A DNA stretch of 64,000 nucleotides from Mycobacterium shimoidei (GTDB lineage Bacteria > Actinomycetota > Actinomycetes > Mycobacteriales > Mycobacteriaceae): positions 62,001-126,000 of the forward strand of contig LQPU01000032.1 of the NCBI GenBank assembly GCA_002101905.1, written 5' to 3'. Of the stretch, positions 17,527 through 26,660 are shown one piece after another (positions within the stretch are counted from its first letter, which is position 1; each line of letters opens with the position of its first letter). Position numbers and translations under genes: made by a program. The notes beneath the pieces were generated by a model that searched no databases, was not told the origin of the DNA, and worked only from the letters and a program-made list of their open reading frames with translations.

Positions 17527-20500
17527 GCGCCGCTGCCATCACTGCCTCATCGACGTCGGTGCCGTTGCGTTCGGCCTCGGCGATCGCCGACAGCACCTGC
17601 TTGTAGTCGCGTGGCATCACCTTGACGAAGAAACGCTGCTCGGTTTCCCAGTCGGCCAGGATGCGTCGGCCGATCACGGAATCAGTGTGATCCACGTGCG
17701 CCTCAATCATGCCGCGCAGCCACTGCAGATCGTCGTCGTCGAACTCGTCGAGGTCCACCATCTCGGCGTTGAGGTTGGTGGGCAGTTCACCCGCGGGGTC
17801 GTACACGTAAGCCACGCCGCCGGACATTCCGGCTGCGAAGTTTCGTCCGGTGCGGCCCAGGATGACCACCTTGCCTCCGGTCATGTATTCGCAACCGTGG
17901 TCGCCGACGCCCTCGACGACTGCATGCGCGCCGGAGTTGCGCACCGCGAAACGTTCGCCGACGACTCCGCGCAGGAACGCCTCGCCGCTGGTGGCCCCGA
18001 ACAGGATCACGTTGCCGCCGATGATGTTGTCCTCGGCGACGTAGTCCTCGGGAGCCTTCTCGGATGGGCGCACCACGATCCGGCCGCCGGACAGGCCCTT
18101 TCCGACGTAGTCGTTGGCGTCGCCAAAGACCCGCAGGGTGATGCCGCGGGGCACAAAGGCGCCGAAGCTGTTACCCGCTGACCCCTCGAACGTGATGTCG
18201 ATGGTCCCGTCGGGTAGACCTTGCCCGCCATAGGCTTTGGTCACCTCGTGACCGAGCATGGTTCCGACGGTGCGGTTGACGTTGCTGATCGTGGTGGAGA
18301 ATCGGACCGGCGTCCCGGAATCCAGCGCCTCGCGGCTCATCACGATCAACTGCTGATCCAGCGCCTTGTCCAGACCGTGGTCCTGGCTGGAGCTGCAGTA
18401 CAGATCCTGGTTCATGAACGCCGACTCCGGCTCGTGCAGCACCGGCGTCAGGTCGAGCTTGTGCGCCTTGAAGTGGGCGCGCGCCAACGTGGTGTCGAGC
18501 ATCCCGACTTGGCCGACGGCCTCGTTGAGAGTGCGGAATCCGAGCTGCGCCATGTATTCTCGCACCTCTTCGGCGATGAACAAGAAGAAGTTCTCGACGA
18601 ACTCGGGCTTACCGGTGAACCGTTGACGCAGTACCGGGTTCTGGGTGGCCACCCCGACCGGGCAGGTATCGAGGTGGCAGACCCGCATCATGATGCAGCC
18701 GGACACCACCAGCGGGGCGGTGGCGAAGCCGAATTCCTCGGCGCCGAGCAACGCGGCGATCATCACGTCGCGGCCAGTCTTGAGCTGACCGTCGACCTGG
18801 ACGACGATCCGGTCCCGTAACCCGTTGAGCAGCAACGTCTGCTGGGTTTCGGCCAGCCCAAGCTCCCATGGCGCACCGGCATGCTTCATCGAGGTCAGCG
18901 GCGTTGCGCCGGTGCCGCCGTCGTGCCCGGAGATCAGCACCACGTCGGCGTGCGCCTTCGACACGCCGGCGGCGACGGTGCCGACCCCGTTCTCGGCAAC
19001 CAGCTTCACGTGAATCCGTGCCGCCGGGTTGGCGTTCTTCAGGTCGTGGATCAGTTGCGCCAGATCCTCGATGGAGTAGATGTCGTGGTGCGGCGGCGGT
19101 GAGATCAGACCGACCCCGGGAGTGGAGTGCCGTACCTCGGCAATCCACGGGTACACCTTGCCGCCCGGAAGCTGGCCGCCCTCACCGGGCTTGGCGCCCT
19201 GCGCCATTTTGATCTGAATGTCGGTGCAGTTTGTCAGATAGTGCGACGTGACGCCGAACCGACCCGAGGCGACCTGCTTGATGGCACTGCGGCGCCAGTC
19301 GCCGTTGGGGTCGTGCTCGTAGCGGCTGAAGTGCTCGCCGCCCTCACCGCAGTTAGACCGCCCGCCCAGGCGGTTCATCGCGATCGCCAGTGTCTCGTGC
19401 GCCTCGGCGGAGATCGATCCGTAGCTCATCGCGCCGGTCGCGAAGCGTTTGACGATCTCGGTGGCCGGCTCCACCTCTTCGATCGGCACGGGCGGGCGCA
19501 CGCCCTGGCGGAACTTCAGCAGCCCGCGCAGCGACGCCATCCGCTCACTTTGGTCGTCGACCAGCCGGGTGTACTCCTTGAAGATCTTGTACTGTCCGGT
19601 GCGGGTGGAATGCTGCAGCTTGAACACGGTGTCCGGGTTGAACAGGTGGTACTCGCCCTCACGGCGCCACTGATATTCCCCGCCCACTTCAAGTTCGCGG
19701 TGCGCGCGCTGGTTGGGCCGGTCCAGGAAGGCCATGGCGTGTCGGGCCGCCACGTCGGCGGCGATGTCGTCGAGCGTGATACCCCCAGTGGGGCAGGTCA
19801 ATCCGGTGAAGTATTCGTCGAGGATCTCCTCGGAGATGCCGACGGCCTGGAACAGCTGGGCGCCGGTGTAGGAAGCCAGCGTCGAGATGCCCATCTTGGA
19901 CATCACTTTCAGCACACCCTTGCCGGCGGCCTTGATGTAGTTCTGCAGCGCCTTCTCGCGGTCGATCCCGGTGATGACCCCACGGTCGAGCATGTCCGCG
20001 ATCGATTCGAACGCCATGTAGGGATTGATGGCTGCCGCCCCGAAACCACACAGCATGGCCATGTGGTGCACCTCGCGGGCATCGCCGGCCTCGACCACCA
20101 GCCCGACCTTGGTCCGGCTACGTTCGCGCACCAAGTGATGATGAACAGCCGAGACGGCCAGCAACGACGGGATCGGGGCCATCTTCTCGTCGGACTCCCG
20201 GTCGCTCAAGATGATGATCCGCGCACCGTCGGCGATCGCGGCCGAGGTCTGTGCGCGCACGTCTTCCAGTGCGGCCTTCAGACCGGAACCGCCCTCGGCG
20301 ACCGGGTACAGGCAGCGAATCACCTTGGACCGCAAGCCGTGCCGACGCCCGTTGACCTCGACGTCGGGATCGAGGTTGATCAGCTTGGCCAGCTCGTGGT
20401 TGCGCAGGATCGGCTGCGGCAACACGATCTGGTGGCAGGAGTTCTCGTCGGGGTTGAGCAGGTCACCCTCCGGCCCGAGGGTGTGCTGCAAGCTGGTGAC

Positions 20501-22102
20501 CACCTCTTCGCGGATGGCGTCCAGCGGCGGGTTGGTCACCTGGGCGAAGAGTTGGTGGAAGTAGTCGAACAGCATCCGGGGCCGCGTCGACAACACCGCG
20601 ACGGGCGTGTCGGTGCCCATTGACCCGATCGGCTCGACGCCGTTTTGCGCCATCGGCGCCACCAGCAGGTTGAGTTCCTCGTAGGTGTAGCCGAAGACCA
20701 GCTGCCGCAACACCACTCGGTGGTGTGGCATCCGCACGTAGTTGCCCTGCGGCAGTTCGTCGAGCGGGATCAGACCCTTGTCGAGCCACTCCTGGTAGGG
20801 GTGCTCGGCGGCCAGCTCGGCCTTGATCTCCTCGTCGGCGACGATGCGGCCTTGCGCGGTGTCAACCAAAAACATCCGGCCCGGCTGCAGTCGCATCCGG
20901 CGCACTACCTTCGACGGGTCGAGGTCGAGCACGCCGGCCTCCGACGCCATCACCACCAGGCCGTCGTCGGTGACCCAAATCCGCGATGGCCGTAGGCCGT
21001 TGCGGTCCAGCACCGCGCCGACGACGGTGCCGTCGGTGAACGTCATGGACGCCGGGCCGTCCCACGGCTCCATCAGCGACGCGTGGTATTGGTAAAACGC
21101 GCGGCGCGCCGGGTCCATCGACTCGTGGCGTTCCCAGGCCTCCGGGATCATCATCAGCACCGCATGCGCCAGGCTGCGACCACCCAGATGAAGGAACTCC
21201 AGCACCTCGTCGAAGCGAGCGGTGTCAGAACCGCCTCTGGTGCAGATAGGGAACAGCTTCTCCACGTCGTCGTACGACCCGAAGATGTCGGTCTTGATCA
21301 GCGCCTCGCGGGCCCGCATCCAGTTCTCGTTACCGGTGACGGTGTTGATCTCGCCGTTGTGGGCGATTCGCCGGTACGGATGCGCCAGCGGCCAGGACGG
21401 AAATGTGTTCGTCGAGAACCGCGAGTGCACGATGCCCAGCGCACTGGCCAGCCGGTCGTCCTGGAGGTCCAGGTAGAACGCCTTGAGCTGGGGCGTGGTC
21501 AGCATGCCCTTGTAGACAAAGGTCTGACCGGAAAGGCTTGGGAAATAGACGGTTTCGCGACCGGGACCATCCTGCCCCGGCCCTTTGGTGCCAAGCTCGT
21601 GTTCGGCGCGCTTGCGGATCACGTAGGCGCGCCGCTCCAGCTGCATACCCGAAGCGCCGGCGATGAACAGCTGCCGGAAGGTGGGCATGGCGTCACGCGA
21701 CAATGCGCCCAGTGATGAGTCGTCCGTGGGTACTTCGCGCCAGCCCAGCACCTGCAGGCCCTCGGACGTGACGATCTTTTCCACGGCGGCGCACGCCGCG
21801 GCGGCGTCTTTGGACGATTGCGGCAAAAATGCGATGCCGGTGGCGTACTCCCCGGCGGGCGGCAATTCGAAGTCAACAACCGACCGCAGGAAGTGGTCGG
21901 GAACCTGAATCAGGATGCCCGCGCCGTCACCGCTGTGCGGCTCAGCGCCGGCGGCACCACGATGCTCGAGGTTGAGCAACGCGGTGATCGCTTTGTCGAC
22001 AATGTCGCGGCTGCGGCGGCCGTGCATGTCGACGACCATGGCGACCCCGCACGAGTCATGCTCGAACGCGGGGTTGTAAAGCCCCTCGCGGTTGGGCGCC
22101 AT
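17519..22102 (-). CDS. gltB: glutamate synthase large subunit
   Basis: Encodes 1527 residues, as in M. tuberculosis. It has a short propeptide ending before the nucleophile Cys18 ([11 protein letters not shown]). Then come the class II glutaminase domain, the central domain, the FMN/3Fe-4S synthase domain ([34 protein letters not shown], and the cluster cysteines in [15 protein letters not shown]) and the C-terminal beta-helix GXGXG domain. The start at 22102 was chosen because it gives [19 protein letters not shown]; the 12 codons before it look non-coding. gltB and gltD form one operon, the main ammonium-assimilation route with glutamine synthetase. About 650 bases of upstream space precede it. 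Confidence 0.97.
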
Positions 22103-22749
22103 TCCTGACCTGACCTTCCAGAAGTCTCTGCGCGGCAATCATGTGCGGCTCCGTCGGCGCCACGCTCCAAGGATGCGGGTCCTTCGGTCTTGTCGACAAG
22201 CTGTTCGCCAAGTGGCGATGATCCGATTAGAGGATGCGTCCGTGCAGCGCTGAACGGTGGCCTTGGTGCCCAGTCTCGACAAGCCGTAAAACGATATGAC
22301 AAAAACCGCCTGACATGCCAACTTCGTCAATAGTAACCCGCCAAATGGCCCAGGCCGCGGCCCGCGGGCCCGATGCCGGGCAGCTTTGCCCGTTCTGGTT
22401 GCGCGGGAGTGTATCTGCGCGTGGTGACCTTGATTTTTCGGTCGTCGATGATAACGGCCGTCGACAGGCGATTTGCTGTGTCTGTCGTTGGACGCGCAGC
22501 GACCTCTGCCGGCCGCCACGAGGCGGGGTGTGCCCGGTGATGAAGGTCACCATAAGTCATGGCAGGGCTATTGCCGGGACCATTGCCGAAGCCTCAAATG
22601 ACTTCGACTGCCGGTCGGGTGCCGTCCGGGTCAGGGCAGGGTCGAGTTTGCACAGCCGGGGTCGCCGGTGGCTCCTACTTGTCAAGTGTGTTGGTGACCG
22701 ATACTGATTCCATGCCGACATTTTTCGGCCGGATATGAGCTGAGGAGCC
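22103..22749. other. intergenic region between gltB and the Rv3860-like gene
   Basis: About 650 bases between two divergently transcribed genes, so it should contain both promoters. Open frames on each strand here have the random composition of out-of-frame high-GC DNA and no ribosome sites. I see no tRNA, riboswitch signature or strong repeat. The last ~130 bases before the Rv3860-like gene are poorer in GC, as expected for a promoter. Confidence 0.5.
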
Positions 22750-23910
22750 ATGAGCGAGCGTGACGACTTCCTGCGGGACCGCCTGCGCCATGCACCACCT
22801 GTTGCACCCGGCGCGCACCCGCAATCCGGACAGCCTCACCCGTCGCATCCGCCTCAGCAACATCAGCCTCAACAGCTTCAGCCGGTCCGGCAGCACACCC
22901 CGCCCGTGCCGTCGCCGCTACGCCCCCCACCGCGGCCTCCTGGCATGCCGCAGCGGGATCGCTGGTCGGACATCGACATCGCGTCGATATCGGCGCCGCG
23001 CGGACGCCCGGTCCCCGGCCGCGGGTGGCGACAACTGGTGTACAAGGCGACCTTCGGTCTGGTGAATCCGGGCCCGTCCGCAAGCGAACGCAGGGAAGCC
23101 GAATTCGAGAGCATCATCAGGTCCACCCTGCACGGCAACTACAAAGTCGGGGTGCTCGGCAAGGGCGGTGTCGGCAAGACCACCGTCGCCGCATGTGTCG
23201 GCTCGATCTTCGCCGAGCTGCGCCGCCAGGACCGGGTGGTGGCCATCGACGCCGATACCGCGTTCGGCCGGCTGGGCAGCAGGATCGATCCGCGAACCAG
23301 CGGGTCGTATTGGGAGCTGACCGCGGACAAGAACATCCAATCGTTCGCCGACGTCAGTGCACGTGTGGGCAGCAATTCCGCCGGCTTGTATGTCCTGGCC
23401 GGAGAACCGCCGGCCGGACCGCGCCGGGTGCTGGATCCGGCTATCTACCGGGAAGCGACGTTGCGGCTGGACCGGCATTTCACCATTTCGATCATCGACT
23501 GTGGTTCGACGATGGACGCCCCGGTCACCCAGGAGGCGCTGAGCGACCTGGACGCGCTGATCGTGGTGTCGTCGCCGTGGGCCGATGGAGCCTCGGCAGC
23601 CGCGCAAACCATGGAGTGGTTGTCGGCGCACGGGCGCAGCGATCTGCTGCGCCGCAGCATCCTGGTGCTCAACGACTCCGACGGCCATGCCGACAAGCGC
23701 ACACGGTCCGTGCTGGCGCACCAATTCCTCGACCGCGGGCAACTGGTGGTCGAAGTGCCATTCGACCCGCACCTACGGCCCGGCGGTGTCATCGACGTCA
23801 GCCGGGAAATGACGCCCGCCGCCCGGCGCAAGTTTTTGGAGATCGCCGCCGCGGTCGCCGGGTTCTTCGCGTCACAGCCCGACAGCGTGCGTGAGCGCCG
23901 CGCCCGCTAG
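22750..23910 (+). CDS. MinD/ParA-like ATPase of the EspI/Rv3860 family
   Basis: Encodes 386 residues. Residues ~1-75 are Pro/Gln/His-rich and disordered. Then comes GWRQLVYKATFGLVNPG, a block shared with ESX-linked EspI-type proteins, and a SIMIBI ATPase domain with deviant Walker A GKGGVGKTT near residue 140 and AIDADTAFGRLG for the second motif. Position and layout match M. tuberculosis Rv3860. A paralogue with the same block lies inside ESX-2 at 33162-34241. Such proteins are thought to sense ATP or position ESX machinery, but no firm role is known for this one. The ATG follows GAGGAGCC. Confidence 0.88.
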   Translation: MSERDDFLRDRLRHAPPVAPGAHPQSGQPHPSHPPQQHQPQQLQPVRQHTPPVPSPLRPPPRPPGMPQRDRWSDIDIASISAPRGRPVPGRGWRQLVYKATFGLVNPGPSASERREAEFESIIRSTLHGNYKVGVLGKGGVGKTTVAACVGSIFAELRRQDRVVAIDADTAFGRLGSRIDPRTSGSYWELTADKNIQSFADVSARVGSNSAGLYVLAGEPPAGPRRVLDPAIYREATLRLDRHFTISIIDCGSTMDAPVTQEALSDLDALIVVSSPWADGASAAAQTMEWLSAHGRSDLLRRSILVLNDSDGHADKRTRSVLAHQFLDRGQLVVEVPFDPHLRPGGVIDVSREMTPAARRKFLEIAAAVAGFFASQPDSVRERRAR

Positions 23911-23915
23911 GACCG

Positions 23916-24335
23916 TCAGCCGGCCTCGGCGGCCCGCTTGAGCCCGGCGCTTTCCATGTCGACATAGGAGCGGACCCGCGATCCTCCGATCAGACGGGCC
24001 AGCCACGCCATCGGACCCGACGCGGCGAACTCCAGCCGGGTGCGCACCTGTCCGCCGGTGTCCTCGATCAAGTGCACGGCTTCGAAGGACAGGCCGGGCC
24101 GGCGGGCCACCCAGGTGAAGTTACGCAGCGGCTCGAGTTCGGTGACCGTCCACACCGTCGGAGGTCCGATCGGCTGCGTCACCCGGGCCTGGCTGCCCAC
24201 CGCCAGCGGGCCATCGTCGAGGCGCTTGATTTCGCGCATCGACTCCGTCCAGTCGGGCCAGCGTTCCACGTCGGCCAGCAGCTGCCACACCCGCTCGGCG
24301 GGGGCGTTCACCGTTTCTTCGCGTACATATCGCAT
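23916..24335 (-). CDS. SRPBCC (START-like) ligand-binding protein
   Basis: Encodes 139 residues, one START/Bet v1-like domain: opening VNAPAERVWQLLADVERWPDW, a central FTWVARRPGLSFEAVH, and the long C-terminal helix. Related mycobacterial proteins are annotated as polyketide cyclase/dehydrase-like and bind hydrophobic ligands. It begins four bases downstream of the sigma-factor stop on the same strand, suggesting cotranscription with that gene. Ligand unknown. Confidence 0.85.
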   Translation of the reverse strand: MRYVREETVNAPAERVWQLLADVERWPDWTESMREIKRLDDGPLAVGSQARVTQPIGPPTVWTVTELEPLRNFTWVARRPGLSFEAVHLIEDTGGQVRTRLEFAASGPMAWLARLIGGSRVRSYVDMESAGLKRAAEAG

Positions 24336-24339
24336 CCGC

Positions 24340-25212
24340 TCAGAATGCCCGAGCGCGCGCCACCGGGTCCGCGGTGGCCTCGATCTTGGTGATCAGACCG
24401 GCACCGATGCTCAGCACGATGACGGCGAACAGCTGCCGCTTGGCGAAAGCCAGCACCACCGGTTGTCCGGCCGGCCCGCTCACCAATGTCACGCCCGGGC
24501 CCAGATAGCGCAGCAGGTTCGTGGCGACGTCGCGTGGGCCGTGGTTGACCTGCGGCGGCGGGGCGGGGTCGACGAGTTGCGTCCCAATCCCCCAAACGGT
24601 GGGATCCAGTACCGCGGCCAGCCCCTGCAAATCGCCGTTGGCGCAAGCGGTGATGAACTTCTCGGTGACGAGCTGATGCTCCGCGGAGGGCACCTCGTTC
24701 AGCTTCGGACGCCCGGCACTGAATTTCGCCCGCGCACGTCGGGCCAGCTGCCGGCAGGTGCCGACCGGACGGCCCACGGTTTCGGCGATGGCGTCGAACG
24801 GAACCCCGAACACGTCGTGCAACACGAATGACACCCGCTCCCCGGGACTGAGTCGGCGCAGGATTTCCAGTAGCGCCGTGCGGATCTCGTCGTCGAGCGT
24901 CACTCGATCGGCCGGGTCGGGACGCCGGGATTGGTTGACGGCGGCCGCGTCCGGGCCAAGGTCTTCGGGACGCTCATGACGGGCCCGCGCTGAACGTACC
25001 TGGTCTAAACACAGCCGGCCGGCTACCACGGTCAGCCAGCCGCGGACGTCGTCGATCTCGTTGATGTCGGCGCGGGAAAGTCGCAGAAACGCTTCTTGCG
25101 CAACGTCTTCGGCATCACCAACGTCTCCCAGCATCTGGTAAGCGAGATTGACCAGATACGGGCGATGCCGCCGCCAGGCCTCGGTGACCTGATCTGACTG
25201 GGGTTCGGTCAT
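24340..25212 (-). CDS. ECF sigma factor with C-terminal SnoaL-like domain (SigI/SigJ type)
   Basis: Encodes 290 residues. Sigma region 2 includes YQMLGDVGDAEDVAQEAF and DDVRGWLTVVAGRLCLDQVR. Region 4 includes RLSPGERVSFVLHDVFGVPF and the recognition helix near VGTCRQLARRARAKF. The last ~110 residues form an NTF2/SnoaL-like domain, as in the ECF41/ECF56-type groups, which replaces an anti-sigma factor. It most resembles M. tuberculosis SigI as I remember it. It is divergent from an NmrA-like oxidoreductase gene, the usual kind of target for such sigma factors; an inverted repeat lies between them. Absent from this place in M. tuberculosis. Confidence 0.9.
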   Translation of the reverse strand: MTEPQSDQVTEAWRRHRPYLVNLAYQMLGDVGDAEDVAQEAFLRLSRADINEIDDVRGWLTVVAGRLCLDQVRSARARHERPEDLGPDAAAVNQSRRPDPADRVTLDDEIRTALLEILRRLSPGERVSFVLHDVFGVPFDAIAETVGRPVGTCRQLARRARAKFSAGRPKLNEVPSAEHQLVTEKFITACANGDLQGLAAVLDPTVWGIGTQLVDPAPPPQVNHGPRDVATNLLRYLGPGVTLVSGPAGQPVVLAFAKRQLFAVIVLSIGAGLITKIEATADPVARARAF

Positions 25213-25235
25213 ATATCGACGACGATTTGGCGGCC

Positions 25236-25267
25236 GGAAAAGTTACGCATTTCGGTTGTAACTTTCC
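25236..25267. repeat. inverted repeat between sigma-factor and NmrA genes
   Basis: GGAAAAGTTAC (25236-25246) and GTAACTTTCC (25258-25267) are inverted copies, differing by one extra A, around an 11-base centre. Placed 24 bases from the sigma-factor start and 58 bases from the NmrA-like start, it could be an operator or a hairpin in a leader. It is one of few AT-rich palindromes in the region. Confidence 0.5.
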
Positions 25268-25325
25268 CACGCTGCGCCTCGTCCTTGGTGAAAAGCACGT
25301 CAACAAACGCATGAAGGGACGCACC

Positions 25326-26162
25326 ATGACGATCGTTGTCACCGGAGCCACCGGCAATGTCGGACGGCCCCTTGTCGATGCATTAGCCGCAGCCGGCTGC
25401 CGGGTACGGGCGGTCACCCGCGCGCCGGCCAACACCGCGTTCCCCGCCGGTGTCGAGGCGGTCGACTCGGCCGTCGACGCGCTCGAAGGCGCCTCGGCGG
25501 TATTTCTGAACTCCCGGGCGCTCGGTAATCAACTCACCCAAGTGGTCAACCGGGCGCAGCGCTGCGGCGTCAGCAAGCTGGTGGCGTTGTCCGCGCTCAA
25601 CGCCGACGACGACTTCGCGCGCCAACCATCGCGGTTTCAGGGGGACCGCAACAAAGAAGTCGAACAAACCGCGATCGACTCCGGCCTGCCCTGGGTGAGC
25701 CTGCGGCCAGGGGTATTCGCGTCGAATTTCATTGGCATGTGGGCCGCGCAGATTCGTACCGGTGATGTGGTCGGCGGTCCGAGCGCGGCGGCGTCGACCG
25801 CCCCAATCGTCGACAGCGACATCGCGGCCGTTGCGGCGCGGGCCTTGCTAACCGACGAGCTCGACGACCGCAAGATTATGCTCACTGGCCCGCAGGCGTT
25901 CACCAATTCCGAGCTGGTGGCAATCATCGGCACAGTTTTGGACCGCCCGCTGACTTACCGTGAGATGCCAACGGACCTGGTGCGCCAGCAGTTCATCCGT
26001 ATCGGTTTGGGAACCGGATTCGCTGACGCCTACATCGCCTTTCTCGCTGAAACGATCGACAAACCGGCGCTTGTCACCAACGAAGTCGAGAAGATCCTCG
26101 GGCGCCCTGCGGTCACATTCGCACAGTGGGTTGCCGCGCATCGCGACGCGTTCACGACGTAA
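25326..26162 (+). CDS. NmrA-like NAD(P)-binding oxidoreductase
   Basis: Encodes 278 residues. The Rossmann motif VTGATGNVGRPLVDAL is at the N-terminus, LVALSALNADDD follows the fourth strand, and LPWVSLRPGVFASNF occupies the usual NmrA position. Such proteins are atypical short-chain dehydrogenases used as redox enzymes or sensors. ATG chosen after AAGGGA; an upstream in-frame extension has no domain support. It is divergent from the ECF sigma gene and followed by an F420-type nitroreductase, making a small redox island between the Rv3860-like gene and ESX-2. Confidence 0.9.
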   Translation: MTIVVTGATGNVGRPLVDALAAAGCRVRAVTRAPANTAFPAGVEAVDSAVDALEGASAVFLNSRALGNQLTQVVNRAQRCGVSKLVALSALNADDDFARQPSRFQGDRNKEVEQTAIDSGLPWVSLRPGVFASNFIGMWAAQIRTGDVVGGPSAAASTAPIVDSDIAAVAARALLTDELDDRKIMLTGPQAFTNSELVAIIGTVLDRPLTYREMPTDLVRQQFIRIGLGTGFADAYIAFLAETIDKPALVTNEVEKILGRPAVTFAQWVAAHRDAFTT

Positions 26163-26205
26163 CCCCGCAAGCAAGTCGCCGCGAAACGACCAAGGAGGCA
26201 AAACG

Positions 26206-26646
26206 ATGTCAGATCCACGTCCCCCGCGTTACCTCAAACCGATGAACAAGGTGATGATGGCCATTCAGAAGCTGGGCATCCCGACCGGCCCGGCGATGGT
26301 GCTGACGGTGCCCGGACGCAAATCCGGCCAGCCGCGCCGCACGCCGATGACACCGTTCGAATTCAACGGCGACCTGTACGTGGTGGCCGGCTATCCGGGT
26401 GCCGATTGGGCTGCGAACGCGCGGGTGGCCGGCGCCGGCGTTCTCAGCCGCGGACGCAAGTCACGCCGCGTCAGGATTGTCGAGTTGACTGCCGCCCAGG
26501 CCCGTCCCGTGCTGCGCGAATTCCCGATCAAAGTTCCTGTCGGGGTGGCGTTCGCGAAACGTTCCGGGATGGTGCGCGACGGCACGCCCGACGAGTTCGA
26601 GGCGCTGGCGGGCCGGATGACGGTGTTCCGATTCGACGCGGTGTAA
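26206..26646 (+). CDS. deazaflavin (F420)-dependent nitroreductase family protein
   Basis: Encodes 146 residues of the DDN/split-barrel family, with signature VLTVPGRKSGQPRRTPMTP near residues 31-49 and DLYVVAGYPGADWAANARV shortly after. Members use F420H2 to reduce quinones or, incidentally, nitroimidazoles. ATG has a near-ideal ribosome site, AAGGAGG, eight bases upstream. It is 43 bases downstream of the NmrA-like gene and probably in one operon. It converges with eccA2. Substrate unknown. Confidence 0.9.
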   Translation: MSDPRPPRYLKPMNKVMMAIQKLGIPTGPAMVLTVPGRKSGQPRRTPMTPFEFNGDLYVVAGYPGADWAANARVAGAGVLSRGRKSRRVRIVELTAAQARPVLREFPIKVPVGVAFAKRSGMVRDGTPDEFEALAGRMTVFRFDAV

Positions 26647-26660
26647 TAAGCGGCGGTTTC

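Noticed and set aside
22315..22707. 130-codon plus frame in the gltB-Rv3860 gap
   Set aside because: Cys/Arg-rich random composition, no ribosome site, no domain, and it covers the expected divergent promoters.
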